Counted from the stretch's first letter, positions 21,932 to 34,760 are shown. The stretch: DNA of 64,000 nucleotides from Isoetes taiwanensis (GCA_021234155.1 JAJEKV010000056.1:8210991-8274990), one strand, 5' to 3'. A program made the numbers and translations. The notes: generated from the sequence alone by a model not told the origin.

Positions 21932-22799
21932 TCGCGCCTTTGCCAAATGAGATTAAGCATCTTTGGACCAAAATCTTGTCCATGATATTTTGATATTTGA
22001 TAGAATGAGCACATGAAATCCCATGCATATAAGGCCCTCACAAAGTTTTTCTTTGGAAACAACCAACAAGCCTCAAATCCGTCTGGGCTATGCGGACTCA
22101 AGCCCAAATCCATACTTAGCTGTTTGGACTCGACCACATCCATCACGGAATGGTGAATGGCACAGCAGAGTAAATTGTAGCTTCATTGGCAAGAGTAGGC
22201 ATTTCTGCGTTTCTACCGGAGGTTCACGATAAACATACATCATTTTGACCGCGATGAGCAACAATCACAAAAAATTTAATACCTTTGTGGAAGCTAGTTC
22301 ACCTTCGCCTTAAACTCTGAAGTCCCTCACTCCGCGACCATATCCAAAATGAGAGCTTGATGAAGAAATTCACAAACCCTAAAAACTAAAACCTGAGGTC
22401 TGCATGCAATGCCCAAAATACATACCACCAAGTACAAGATAAAAAATACATGGGTGCCCACCATTGGAAAGAAAACCTTAAAATCACTTTTGGGGTATGC
22501 ACCTCTAGATGTCTTGATCTGTACACATCCATGGAATCTACCCTAGAAATCATATAAAAACCATGTTAAAGTTTAAAATTGAAAACAACCCCTTGTTATT
22601 ATGCTACATATTCCCTTTGGTGATCCAATGTATAATCGTCGGCACAACCATCTTCTATAGAATGAACATTTCAGTGCATTTAGATCCTTTGGGACTTTGT
22701 GTGAATATGGCTTTGCATCTTCTTTAATGTCAGCTTTTCTCTTTCATTGCTGATGCTTTCGGTGCATGTTGTGCTTATTTTCTTTTCATTGATATTTTA
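21932..22799. other. Unassigned DNA
   Basis: No coding sequence recognised. The stretch 22490-22625 resembles 38330-38460 (shared CTCTAGAT, AATCATATAAAAACCATG and TATTCCC blocks), so it includes a dispersed repeat. Confidence 0.3.
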
Positions 22800-23989
22800 G
22801 GCCAGTGCGTCCCCTCGATGGAGCAGTTAGCGCCCGTAGAACCGAACCGACAAGCGCTGAGCAAAAGTACCTTATCGTGGCGCGGATAGCTTTCGGTTAA
22901 ACGATAATACGTTCTTCAAAGACATGGGGCCTGTTTAACGTGGAAGAAGGACCTGGTGCCAATTCTGGGTAAATCCACCCACCTTAACCGCTCTAAAGCG
23001 TGCGCCACCATTCCTGATCTTGGACACTAGCTCACGACTCTTGATTGATGACTCTTGGATTACGCGATTTCGAGCAAACACATGACAAATCCAAAAAGAA
23101 AGATTACCAAAAGGCGTTGATTACGCAATCACAAGCATACGGAAGAACCCATGGACTTGCCTAGTTTCAGCACTATTGGATTCCGGGTGTGGATCGCAGT
23201 CTGGCTTTCGGCAATCTGAGAATTAGATTAAATCGTATGGCATGACCGATAGGATATTGGTAAAGTGGCCACCACCAACCTTACTAAGTCTGGGGATATG
23301 GTGGAAGGGGTATGCGTGCGGCGCATGGGCTTAATAGGGGACATTGCGAGTTCAGAACCTTTGCTAAGGCCTTCAAATCCACTATGTTCCTAAAGATTAT
23401 TTGCAAGCGAATCTGAACATTTTACCATTTAGAAGCGGTAGCGGCATGTCGTCTGAGCTTATCTTGGCGAGTTCATCGCCTCGGGCTCTATGTTCGAGGG
23501 GATCAACGAGCGCCCGCGCAATTGAAGGCTATGTGGAGGCTTATCACCCACATTAAGGAAGATGGTTGGCCATCGATCCCAAAGACGATGGTGGCCGGAA
23601 GCAAAAAGCCTTGAGTTTGGAAAGATGATACACCCAAAGTACCTACCAGCATACCGGTACCAAATCGGGCGAGCCATATGTTCCATATAAAGGCCCGTTC
23701 TCCTAGTCGAGGACCCCCTCAACAACCTCTTTATCGGAAGTCCGGACAAAGAAAGTTACGCAATGTTCGATAAGTTGGGTGCCCAAGGACTGCAGTCACG
23801 AAGCTCCTCGATCCTACTTGCCACAAAGCGCAGGGAGCAGTTCAGGCGTGACAAAGGCACATTTCGATGCTTGATCGAGATCGCAGGTATGCATGAGTGT
23901 CCTTATATCAATCGGGGCAACCACAGGCGTATGGCCGAGATTGATTAGGACAATTTGGCACCTTTGGCGACCTCCACCTTTGGCGGTGG

Positions 23990-24300
23990 TGACCATATCA
24001 AGGTGAGTCCCACATTTTTCTTTGCTATTGCAGAACCGGTCAAGCGAATCTCAATCCTGATGTCATCTCAGTTGGCGATTGATAGCAAACCTTTGTTATT
24101 CTCTTATGAACCGTACATTACCCATAATTTTGCATCCCTAGGTTGGTAGAAACTTTCGCGGCTAACCCCTTTGAAATCTATGTCGGACCCGGTCGGCTGG
24201 CTAGTGGGCTGATGCGCCACACCCAAGGCCGATAGGTGTTACTTTGAAAATCTAGTTGGTGCACCTATTACGGCTCATGAATATTGGAAAATATGACTTA
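23990..24300 (+). pseudogene. Gypsy protease fragment
   Basis: Around 24090-24140 the frame contains THNFAS after a degraded D-S-G-like context, matching the L-I-D-S-G-S-T-H-N-F-I active-site block of plant gypsy proteases. Downstream, YDLIMGMEFL near 24285-24315 matches the conserved D-x-I-L-G-M-D-W-L end of the domain. The catalytic D-S-G itself is not readable, so the fragment is inactive as written. Confidence 0.5.
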
Positions 24301-24499
24301 ATTATGGGGATGGAATTTTTGGCGGCGTAAAAGCCAATATAGATTGTGAGAAGCGTCTTTGTCACCTTTAATACGACCAATGGGACCAGCGTCCGCGATC
24401 TCAAGTAATCAACACATCCCATTATCACGATTGCATCTCTTTGAGGCAATTGGATAAGGCCATTCAAGCATAGGCAAGTGGCTTGTATTGCTTTCGGTA

Positions 24500-25210
24500 T
24501 CTTTGGCCAGACAAGAGGAAGTCATTCAAGGGTTGCCTCCCACATTGCTTATTCATGAATTCCAAGATCTCTTTCAGGATGAAGTTGCAAGAACGCCACC
24601 TTTAGGGGGTAGGTGTGAGATTGCACTTCAACCCGGTGCCAAGCCTACCCGATTAAAGCTCCTTCTGGTATGTGTACACAGGCTAAGCGGAACTTAGCGT
24701 GATTACAAGAACTTTTGAAGTTAGGTTTGATCATTGGTGTCTCACCTTTTGGATCCCTATCTTGTTTGTTAATAAGAAAGATGGCATCTTACTTGATAAT
24801 GTATTGATACCGTCTGACTCAATAAGCATACTATCAAAATTGATATGCATTACAAGTAGGTATTATATAGATCAATTCTGAGGGGACTAAATATTTTCTA
24901 AGATAGATCTTAAACTCTGGCTATCATCAAAATCGCGTGGGAGGAGGACATTCGATCGCCTTCCGTGCCGTTATGGACATTATGAGTTCAGTTATGCCCT
25001 TTGGACTCACTAATGCACCAACAGCTTATCGTCCTAATGAATGATGTTTTTCGAGAGACTATTTAGATGAGTTTGTAATTTATTTTCTTTGATGACATTC
25101 TTATATACAGTAAACCTAGAGAAGCATGAAGATCATATGCTTAGCGGGCATTTGAAGGAAGTTGAAACCACCAATTGTTTGCTAAGTTTTCTAAGTGCAA
25201 ATTTGGGCTG
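24500..25210 (+). pseudogene. Gypsy reverse transcriptase fragment
   Basis: In order: LLIHEFQDLFQDE (near 24545), PPLGGRCEIALQPGAKP, SPFGIPILFVNKKDG (near 24740), RYGHYEFSYA (near 24970), and FDDILIYS followed by LEKHEDHML (25085-25140). FDDI at about 25090 is the catalytic F/Y-x-D-D motif. Stops and shifts separate these blocks. Confidence 0.75.
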
Positions 25211-25299
25211 CATTAAATTCAGTATTTGGGAGCATATTGTCAATACTAGCAGAAATTATGGCTATAGATCCAGCAGAATTAGGCTGATTAAAGGCGGCA

Positions 25300-25800
25300 C
25301 CGACCAATGTCTCGGAAGTCGGCGAAGTTTTCTAGGTTTGGCGGGCTATTACCGTAAGTTAGATTAAGGACTTTGCTAAGATTCTTACGGCACCCATAGT
25401 TTAACTAAGCATGGAAGGTGCAAGGATTGGGCAGCACATTGGAAAAGTAAGGTTGATCGAGGTTCCAACAGTTGAAGGTGCCTTAACCTCCGCTTTTGTC
25501 CCTTACTTTCTTTCGACCCTCGGAAGGATAAAGCGGTTACCCGCGATGCCGATAAAATAGCCAGTCTTGGTTCTAATGCAAGAGGGAAGGGTCATAGCCT
25601 ATGACTCTAAGAAAATGAATGATGCTGAGCGAGATATCCCACTCATGACGGGGAATTGCTTGGTCGTCCAGGTGCCTTGCGCATTTAGTATTACCTTCTT
25701 GGGCGGCGATTCCAACTAGATCACGGTCATGAAAAGTCTACAGTATATATCTTCTCGGGCTAACCTCAATCTTCCGTCAATGGAGATGCATTTAAGCATT
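25300..25800 (+). pseudogene. Gypsy connection and RNase H fragment
   Basis: FLGLAGYYRK near 25330 is the hallmark after the reverse transcriptase. VIAYDSKKMNDAERD near 25595-25640 matches the RNase H segment G-R-x-I-A-Y-x-S-R-x-L. The rest is broken. Confidence 0.65.
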
Positions 25801-25989
25801 ATAAGAAGGGCGGTAATCTTTTACATTACGCGGTAAGTTATGTGTACCGAATCGTCGAGGAGTTAGGCGACTTATTCTCCATGACACACCATGATCCTAT
25901 TCTTGAATCATCACAGGATCCATGAAAACATGCTTCAAGATAAAGGTCGAGTTAATTTTGGCACGGTATGAAGAAATATCGCCGCTATA

Positions 25990-26620
25990 TTAACTGATGC
26001 GGCTTTGCCGAACAAAAGCGAGCAACTCGAGAACACCGGGTACCTTTGGAGCCTTTAGACATCCCCAATGCCAAATGGAAGTCATCACCATGGACTTCAT
26101 TGTGGGCCTCCACGCGCCGTGGATTAAGCCTTGATGGTGGTAGTTGACAAGCTTTCTAAAATGGCACATTTCTTGCCATGCCACACCGTGCCTTGGATGC
26201 TTCTATTTTCCAAGGACCATTATTTCGATCGTGACCCCAAATTTGTTAGTGCTTTTTGGAAGGACTTCTTTAGTACTATACAAACCAAGCTTGCCATGAG
26301 TATGGCCTATCACCTCAGAACCAGATGGGGTCGAGCGCACCAATAGAATTATTGAAGATATGAGTGCGAAATTATGTGCAGATAAGCAATCTCAATGGGC
26401 GGATTACATTTCATTTAGTGGAGTTGCCTATAATAGTACCAAGCGAGGAGTCTCGAGGATGTCCTTTATGATCACTTATGGTTATCGATGTCTTACTCGG
26501 ATCGTGGCATAACCCGGTTTCCAAAGTGGCGGTTTCCACGGCAATTGTTATACGGATATGTAAGCTTTGGTGAAAAGAGTCACGAGGATATCTCTCACGG
26601 CTGCGAAATTAGCCAAAGAG
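25990..26620 (+). pseudogene. Gypsy integrase core fragment
   Basis: ITMDFIVGL near 26085 and VVVDKLSKMAHFLPCHT (26137-26190) carry the first catalytic Asp region. FDRDPKFVSAFWKDFF (26225-26272) carries the second (D-R-D block), and TKLAMSMAYH leads to the damaged catalytic Glu region near 26330. The MDFIVGLP-type block is typical of plant chromoviruses. Confidence 0.75.
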
Positions 26621-26879
26621 TTCTTGAGGCGGACAGTACTTGTAGTTTCAGGTTGGTGAATCAGTGTGGTTGAAAATTAAGGTTAAGCAGGCCAAGCTTA
26701 AGGTGGAAATTGTAAGAAGCTTGCACCACGATAAATGAGGACCATTTCAAATCCGCGGAGCATAGGTCCTCAAGCCTATGAATTAAATCTACACCGCTCA
26801 TCCTAAAAGGTACACAAGGTTTTCCATGTAAGCCTTTGAGAAGCATACTCTGGATCCTCATGAGATTCTTGACCGCGCC

Positions 26880-27050
26880 AACTCTTAAGGATGGCCAGGA
26901 TGAGCAATTGGAAATTGTCGAGAGGCTCTTCTTGACCCGAGCATACAAGCAAACCGGAAGAACTAAGATCTTACAATATTTGGTGAAGTGGAAACACACC
27001 CACCGGAGGATGCTACTTGGGTCCTTAAACAAGACCTTGACAAGGCTTAC
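26880..27050 (+). pseudogene. Integrase C-terminal chromodomain fragment
   Basis: QLEIVERLFL is followed by LQYLVKWK and, one frame over, HPPEDATW (26905-27020). This is the Y-L-V-K-W-x-G-Y-x3-E-A-T-W-E pattern of chromodomains fused to chromovirus integrases, which in related elements bind methylated histone H3 tails. One frameshift separates the two halves. Confidence 0.65.
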
Positions 27051-27624
27051 CTGACTTTATGCAGCAATGGGGGGCGGACCATCCGCGACTATAGGCTCAG
27101 AGCTCCAATGGTGTCATGGTCTAGTAGATCTGGCTTGAGGGATCATCGCGAGGGGTGGGGTAGATGCATCCTAGGATGGGGAGGGTTTGCATTTGCAAGC
27201 ATCTTAAATTAATAGCAGATCTCCAGAAGTAAAATAGGAACAATACCATTCCTTATGCCATGACGACTTAGGCATGATAGGATTCCTTCATGTTAGTCCT
27301 TTTTGTTTTTATTATTAAAGGGTGGTCCTTTAACCACAATTTAAAATAATTACTTGAATACTCTGTATTGATATTAGAGTGTGTAGTGCGCAGTATCTGG
27401 TTGGAAGACTCCTTTCGGGAGTTATGTTATGTTTATTAAGTTATCATCTCTTATAGTCCTTGAGGACCTTGTTCTTATGCATGTCAGTGTGTTTAATTAT
27501 GTTTGTGAGGACCGATCCATAACTTTGATGGTTCATGATCTTTCTGTAATCTCTTGCCTTTTATAATAAAGTATCACTTTCTTTCCTTTTGCTTTCATCT
27601 TTAATCTTGAGACAACATTATTTC

Positions 27625-27635
27625 AAGGGGTAGAA
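27625..27635 (+). other. Polypurine tract
   Basis: AAGGGGTAGAA immediately precedes the LTR start TGTGGCG at 27636, the position and composition of a plus-strand primer. Confidence 0.55.
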
Positions 27636-29055
27636 TGTGGCGTTCCATGTAAGTATATGGTATCATTATACGTACGACCGTCACCAAGGTATTGGGAACC
27701 ATTGGGAATTCCGTATTAAGAAGAGGTATTGACATTAAAACTAACCTAACTACACTAACTAATGAGTAGTTAGCCATGTAGACAGTAGGAAGGTGCCACT
27801 TGGCCTCACTTTCGATTGGCCAAGGCATGTTGCCATCTTTGGGAATTGTGAAATTGAGCTCCCCATCCCAATTCCATCAAATTCCCGAGTTTGGGAAGAG
27901 CTGAGGAGAGGAGGAGAGCTATCACAACCCAACACGACCTTTTCCATGGATGTTCTTGAATAAGGTCAGTCGGGGATCTGGTCGGTTTCTAGGTAGTTGT
28001 GTGCTATTCTAACCCTTGTTTGAGTATATGGATTCTATATTATGATCTATTTATGATGATTATGGATGTTGTATTAGATTCTGTTCTCTCTTTGTTCCTC
28101 TGTGATGTATGGGTTTTAAGGGGTAGAGACACAGCTATGGGTTAGTGTTCCTAGCTAGAACCTCTTAAATCCCGGTAAATGTGACACGTGCACAAGAGCC
28201 CACACAGCTGTGGATGCTATGATGATTCAGCACCCGGACAATGAGTATGATGGTGGCTTGAGGGGTGGGAGTCTTGCCTAGGCGGCAGACTCCTACAGTG
28301 TCTCTTGTGGAGTCGGAGAGGGCGGGTATGAGTCTACGACACTTCTTGGAGTGCATAAAGTGTGAGCCAATATGATTAAATACAGGCTCGAGCAGGCGGA
28401 GTGGCCGGCCTTTAGATTTAGGGGAAGTAAGTGAATTACGAACAGGGGGTGAGCCACGTGTTCTCCTACAGCACACGAGGATCCGTCATGCCGAGGAGGG
28501 AGGGGCGTCTCTCGACCTGCCTCATCGGGCCAGGAGATGTAAGCAGGAGTGGATTCCATAGGGTGATTCCATGGAGTGCGTCTCTAGGAAGGCTACAATC
28601 AACGCCATAGCATGTTTGACCCTATCACGCAAAGTGTGCCTGAGAGAGGATGGAGTGGACTACCTAGCCATTGTTCTATGCCACGATAGCATGGTATTTA
28701 TGATTCTATCGATGTTTTCTCACGGGAATACATTTTGTCGGTTGATTCCCATGATGCAGTAGGGGTAGAGCCCATATTCATGATGCATTTCTTTTGATAT
28801 GTTAGTGTTTCATTAGCGTTCATATTGATGGTGATGGGACACTTAGCCGTCAGTGGTATATTATTTATTGTGTTGTTGCGGTGCTAACTAATATTAGGAT
28901 TCCCATGAAGTGGGACGAATGACACCTCAGGTGCCTTCACTGGGACCTTGCCATCCCAAGTGGTCCAAGTCGGTGGAGGGCCTTTCTATGGTGGTATTAA
29001 GCGTAGAGGGGATTTCGGTAATGTATCGATGGGGGCATCGTATGAGTCGAGAGAT
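27636..29055 (+). repeat. 3' LTR of the gypsy element
   Basis: It starts TGTGGCGTTCC right after the polypurine tract. Its last 190 bases match the LTR end at 3634-3866. The right terminus is degraded (GAGAGATATCC where the other copy has GGAGCGTCACA), so the end is approximate. Length is about 1.4 kb, with no ORF of its own. Confidence 0.6.
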
Positions 29056-31138
29056 ATCCGCGGTTGTAAGTCATCTAGTTGGTGGTGCTAGTGATTGCAA
29101 ACTAAATAGAATTCCTTCATCCTTTGAGAATCTAAACGATCTTCTTGCTATGATTTAAAATTTTAGCTTCTTGGATCATTCTTTCTAACCCATTCTACCC
29201 GGATTAACAAATCTTTGGATGTCGGTCTGAAAAAGTGTTTGTTGAGAACATGTAGGTGCAAGTGATTGATGGCTGATGGAATAAGAGGGCTGAGCCTAAT
29301 CTTCCATTCAATCCATTTCATTTGCCAAAATGGATCTCCTTCAATCGAGCCTAACGAGGCGAAAATCCATCTCCTTGGCGAGATGGATCTGTTGAAACTT
29401 TCACCTTTCACGGAAGGCATATCTATAGTGGAGGAATCAATCTTTATCACGAACTCTCTATCAGCCAGCAAATCTTGAACTATTCCAAACTAAGCAATTC
29501 TAAACAATGACCCAAGTCACGGCCCATTGTTTTAGTAGTATCTTCATAATGAATATAAATGCGTAAGAAATTATGGAAATCTATTTTGTGTTCTTCCTTC
29601 TAATGAATGATCATGCCATTAATAGTTGCACAATGGTTGGTGCCATAAGTGTTGATGTTAAAAGGATGACATTGAAATTCTAGATTAGTATCTAGAGTTT
29701 TGGCGATAGTTAGTGTTACTTTGGTTGGAGTGATTAGCTCAGCGGAACCCTTGATCTTTTCTTAATCTTGCCTTTATCTTAAAACTTAGAATTTCATCTA
29801 GTAGATCTTAGAAACTTTGCTAATATGTCTCAAAGAATCATCGGATCTTCACAGATCTTTATCTTAATCTTTATCCTAGCGATTGTGATTGTCATAAATA
29901 GTTGGTGCTATTTATGAGATCATAATCTAATCTTTGGCCCTTAAAATGGATTGAGTTGGTGCTCATGTACAAATTGAATTGGTGCTTAATTTGAGGTTTA
30001 CAAGCGAGGTCAGTTGCTTCAAGGAAAATTGATATGAATATGGTAGCTTTCGAAGTGGTCTTGGATGTTAGTCTTGGTGGACTAAGCGTGGGTGTCTAAG
30101 TTAGGCAAATTATTGGCAAGAAACGTAAAGGCAACCTATGATCTATATTTATGATGCTAAAAGAGCAGCTAAATAAAGGGCTAAAGTCATGCTTGAGAGA
30201 CCTATAAATAGGCCAGTGAACTTTAGTTATATATCGGAAACCCGAGCTCAGATTAAGTGATTCTTACTTCATTGGAACCGGCTTAGAGTCTAGTTCAGGA
30301 ATTAAATTAGCACTTCGTGAATCATCCAAATAAAGAGATATAGCGGAAGAGTGATAGGGGTAAAGAAATTGCTCTACTCAAATAAGAGAGATATAAGCGA
30401 AAGAGTGATAGAGCGTCAAAGAAGATTGCTCTCTCATTAGGCTCTTGAACCTGATTCTAAAGCCATTACTTTTTCCTTGAGCTTAGGTTCTTATTCAATA
30501 ACTTTTATTTACTATCCACAGAGCCTAACTCTTAATTAATCTTATATAAATTTGCTAGCTTTCGAGGGAGGAGCTACAGTGGAAAGGTGATTGTCGAGGC
30601 CTTGCCATAGATACGCCAATTCTTAGCACGAATATTCGGTTGGGTGGTGAACTATCATACATTGGTTATTGCATCTTGAGCTAGCTCTGGTTTTAGTGAA
30701 CTAAAGCTTGGCCAATCTGAGTTATCCATGTACTCATATTGTATGTTTGTTTCAAATAGATATCTTTTGTCATTGCTTCTTGAGTTTGATTGTGGATTAT
30801 GTATGATGCGGATGGATTAAGTTGGGAGAAGCGTGAAATGATTGAGAAGCCTTAAATAAGGTTTCAGGGATATAAAAGGTATGGTTCATTGGTGTGATCC
30901 ATAACATTCGTATCTTATTGCATCCATAGCAAAAGTATAATGCTATCTGATTTTTTCATAGTTTTAAATAGAATTTAAAGTCAGCTATTATTGCACATAT
31001 TCCGGTCCATATCTTCCATTCCCAAGCCTTTTCCAAGACAGCACATCCAAAGCAAATGTTAGCGGAGCAAAAGGAGGAATTGAAAACCATGTACTGCATT
31101 GTCCGGTCATGAATTAGCATATAAATGGTAAACATGAA
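29056..31138. other. Unassigned DNA
   Basis: A 102-codon open stretch on the minus strand (29471-29163) matches nothing known to me. A 50-bp imperfect tandem duplication (AAATAAGAGAGATATA...GTGATAG) lies at about 30334-30440. No genes supported. Confidence 0.3.
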
Positions 31139-31205
31139 GAGGGCCAAAGTACATTGGGTTTTCACGGCTTATAGCCCTTCACCCTTTGTATCCCTTTGCC
31201 CTATG
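31139..31205 (+). repeat. Dispersed repeat, partner at 10920-10990
   Basis: See the partner copy: same block order and orientation. Confidence 0.45.
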
Positions 31206-31380
31206 TTAGTACTCAAAAGAAAAATGGCAAGGAAGTGCTACACTTATTTCAATTTAACAAATAACCATCAACCTAGAATATATACTGATGTATAGATATC
31301 AGTAACCTCTGAATATTCATGTAATGTATCCAACCAACAAACTGTTAATAAGCTTTGAAATAAAATACCCCCTGTGCTAC

Positions 31381-31670
31381 CTGTTGCTCTTCATGATCAG
31401 ATTCACCATCTTCAGATGCTTGTGTATCAGGAACACTCATTTCAGAGGAAGCCTCTCATCAGTAGCGCCATTCTTGCTTAGAGCATGTTTTTGCCCACCA
31501 TGATTCATGTTGGAGCCCTCAGACTCACTCACAACTTTAGTAGTAATGGAATTATCACAGTAAGAAAGTTCAGCATCTAATAACTCCTTATTGAGCGCTT
31601 CCAATTCGTCTTCTGAACTAAATGGTAACCCATCTGTATCATAATAGAAATACGTTCTATCTCTTTCTCC
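31381..31670 (-). CDS. Candidate internal exon of an unknown gene
   Basis: The minus strand reads about 80 codons from 31670 without a start codon (GERDRTYFYYDTDGLPFSS, then an acidic EDELEALNKELLDAEL). It then needs a one-base shift near 31455 to continue as a Ser/Glu/Asp-rich stretch (SVPDTQASEDGESDHEEQQ) to 31381. It is flanked by an AG acceptor (31671-31670) and a GT donor (31380-31379). The acidic, low-complexity but clearly non-repetitive composition looks like an exon of a nuclear plant protein. I do not recognise the family and found no neighbouring exon. It may be a live exon with a sequencing error, a pseudogene, or a transposon-captured piece. Confidence 0.4.
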
Positions 31671-31969
31671 TTATGGCCCAAATGCAGGAAAATCCCCTTG
31701 ACCTTTGTCTAATCACTCCTTGGGGTACTACAATACGATTACTGCTCTGTATCCATTGAATATCTTTTACACACTTATGGAATATGGATATCATTTGGAA
31801 TAAGAATGCGAATGAGAATGATTTTTATAGATCAGGGCCAATCGGCCCTATGGGACTATAAGGGCGTAACAAACTTATTCTTGTCGAGGTTAAAAACCTC
31901 AGCGAGGAGTTTTAGAGGGAAAAGCGAAGTAGCAATAATAAAGTCTTTGTCAAGCGTACAAGTATACAT

Positions 31970-32220
31970 CAATGTATATATACATGTCAAGTGTGTGCCG
32001 AGGACATAGTGATCTCATGTCCATAACCTCTGAAGGTATGATCCGGCACCCGTCACGGATGTTGTGCTCGATGTCACATGCTTGGTGGCGGTTTGACCAA
32101 CTTCGGCATAAGCGGCGTCAGGAATTTGATCCTTATCTTTGGGCAACTTTGAAGGGTATGAGATTCATCCTCAATGACTCCCATTTGGCGACATTAGTGA
32201 GAGCACATCTGGCATAATAG
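31970..32220 (-). mobile_element. LINE fragment (C-terminal region)
   Basis: GAGATTCATCCTCAATG-CTCCCATTTGGC and GAGCACATCTGGC (32158-32212) match 52168-52220 in the LINE further right. The minus strand encodes RCALTNVAKWESLRMNLIPF-like sequence. This is a short remnant of the same family. Confidence 0.4.
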
Positions 32221-33264
32221 CGGACCTAAAATCAGAGAACTTAAAGTTGAACAACTAACCGGGCAAATTCGTGAGAATCATTGTATATTGCCAACCACCA
32301 AAAACTATCTTCTGGAGAACTTCTGCTGCTCTGGTATGACGGTAAACCTTTTGCTAATTTAGGAAGCCAACTCGAAACCCTAGTCTCTTACATTTTCACA
32401 CGATTAAATCATAATCTAAATATATTTTCTTCCAATATTCTAAGGAATCCAAAGAGTAGTCGTAGGGTTTTTGAGATTAAAAAGGGCCTTCAAAACATGC
32501 CAACTAAGCCAAATGAAGATAAATGAACTACTGTCCAATCCCGAGGCACGGCCGGGTCGATCGGCAAAGCTGTTATAACTAACTCAACTGGATCACATTT
32601 TTCTAGCATAGCTGTTGATAGAAAAGTCCAAAGCAATCTCGTTTAGTGCAATGAATGAATCTCGTTGAGATCTTTCCAACCTCAGGTGCTTTGCACATAT
32701 TTTAACCACTTATGATTGTCAAAACTCCAAAAAATATGGTTTTGTCATTTTTACTATCCTACAGAGATAAAAGATATAAACCACTTAAGATTGGAAAGAT
32801 CTCAATGAATCTATCTATTACATAAACCAAACTAATTTGGACTTCTATCAACTTTACTATATAGAAAATGTCCGATGAGGATAGTCTCTTGTTACTATTC
32901 CAGCTGAATTGGTCATTTTCACGATTAGTGGTCCTCTCTTTCGTCGAGTTCTTTGAAGGCCCTTTTATGATCTCAAAAATCCAATGCATGTCATTCCATA
33001 TGTCTTTTAACTTTTTACATGCATGTCCAATGGTTAGAAGGTACGTGTCATGATGGTATAGATGCACGACAGCACATGGAGGTACTAACGTAAATAATTC
33101 TTGCAAGCAAGCCTTTCTTGGCTTGCTAAGTATAAATGCCTAACATGCATTTAAAGATGCATGTAAAAAGTTAAACTTTATAGGCTTGGATGAAACATGC
33201 ATTTAAAGATGCATGCAAAGATTCAATTTCATAGGTTTTAGATATTTTTCGCGAAATAAGCCAT
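32221..33264. other. Unassigned AT-rich DNA
   Basis: An open stretch of 115 codons on the minus strand (33106-32759) has no recognisable domain. ACATGCATTTAAAGATGCATG occurs twice (33143-33163, 33196-33216), a small palindromic repeat. Confidence 0.3.
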
Positions 33265-33700
33265 TAAACCCCCTTTGGTTTGGAGTGCATATTCACCTGG
33301 TGACGAACGAGGCTGTTGGATAGGCATAATGGCCCTTATTCCTTAATCTACACATCACGTAAAGTTCACCGTTTGTAGGGTATGCAAATTTTAAAATTTG
33401 CTATCTTGTATAACAAGATTTGCAAAATACTATAGGATTTTCGGAATACTATATGGTGTTGATTTTATGCGTGCAAAATACAATTATGAAGGCTCTCGGC
33501 TGCTCAATCACCCCATGAATATGCACCCAAACCAAAGGGGGTTTAAAGGGGATTTTAATTTAAATGAGTTGGACCAATGGTTGTTAATTAATGTGGAGTG
33601 GTAGTTATGTGTTGGTTGTTAATGTCAATGGTAGTTGTATGTTGGGGGATTTAATTTTTATATGTTGGATGTTAATGGTTTGTGTTACAATTTTTTTTTT
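33265..33700. mobile_element. Long-TIR MITE, copy 2
   Basis: Inner inverted arms lie at 33265-33296 (ACCCCCTTTGGTTTGGAGTG) and 33515-33546 (GCACCCAAACCAAAGGGGGT). The right flank TTTTAATTTAAATG-GTTGGA and the following ATGTTGG-rich stretch match copy 1. The left outer arm is shorter. Confidence 0.6.
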
Positions 33701-34459
33701 TTGTAGCCGGAGGGCCTTAAGGCGATCCCCGGTGTGACAAAATTTTAAATTCAAACCGAGAAAAAACTAGAATTCATTTGAGGCTTTCATCACACTGTAG
33801 CTTTTGAATTTCATCACAATAAAACAAATAGAACATAAGTAAAAGTTAAAGATAAAGCGGATTGATCCCATTATTGAAAGTCATAGTTTACCTTACCCAT
33901 ACACAAACATTTTTCAGAAATTTGGAATTTAACTGACCTTTGTATCACATGGATTCTTGTGGTGAGAAACCAAAGTGGGAAACTTTGCTTGTTAGCAAAG
34001 TTTAGAAGCCTTGGAATTTGCTTAATAGCGCCTCAAAATCTAAAATGCGTAGTATTTTTGCAAACTTCATTGAATGAGCCATAAAACAATATCAATAAGC
34101 GCCAATCTGTGTCGGTGGTAGGATGTGAAAGCCTACAAACCGGCCGAAAATTGTTGTTTTAGCATAGATAGCAACCAAACATATCTATATCATACACACT
34201 ATCAAAAGATCTCGGAGAGCTTTCCAGCATAATAAATCATCTCAAGCGAGCTCTGGATCAAAGTTATGATATTAAAGAAATGTGTTAGAGCGCACTACAT
34301 AAGCCCTTCAAGCCCTTCATGTGCCCATTATGCACCACACGCTGCGGAGGGCTTTTGTTGTGACCATTGGTTGTTGACCATTGAAAAAAAAAAGGCTAAA
34401 ATCAATGGCTCGAAATGGTGCACTCTAGATGTACACATTAGTACATCCATTTGAAATGG
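33701..34459. other. Unassigned DNA
   Basis: No gene or clear repeat recognised. Confidence 0.3.
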
Positions 34460-34760
34460 TGTACTCTAGATGTATCTTGTATATTAAGGTTTGCAAAATG
34501 CCTATAAGATTTTAGTGAATGTGCCAATGGTGTTAATTTTCGCATGTATTGTAAATATATTTTTGGGGCTCTGTTGCCCTACATAACCCCGTGTGAATAT
34601 ACCCAAACCTAAAGAGGGGGTTTAGGGGATTTTAATTTAAATGTGTTAAATGCAATGGTTTGTGTTAATAATGTTAATGGTAGTTGTGTGGTTATTGTTA
34701 TATTAAAAAAAGTTTTGGGCCCTTGGACGCTAATACAAACAGGGCACTAAGGATTAAGCA
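34460..34760. mobile_element. Long-TIR MITE, copy 3, left arm missing
   Basis: Interior sequence TTGCAAAATGCCTATAAGATTTT aligns to the loop of copy 2. The right arm at 34591-34625 (GTGAATATACCCAAACC) and the TTTTGGGCCCTTGG flank match copies 1 and 2. The left arm is absent. Confidence 0.5.

Larger units (their letters stand above)
22800..27635 (+). mobile_element. Decayed Ty3/gypsy chromovirus internal region
   Basis: Fragments of protease, reverse transcriptase, RNase H, integrase and chromodomain occur in Ty3/gypsy order on the plus strand, followed by a polypurine tract and a 3' LTR. The gag part (about 22800-23950) is too degraded to identify. No 5' LTR or primer binding site was found at the left end. 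Frames change every few dozen codons. Confidence 0.75.

Noticed and set aside
29163-29471. 102-codon minus-strand ORF
   Set aside because: Protein-like composition but no domain, no splice context and no second copy; support is too weak for a gene call.
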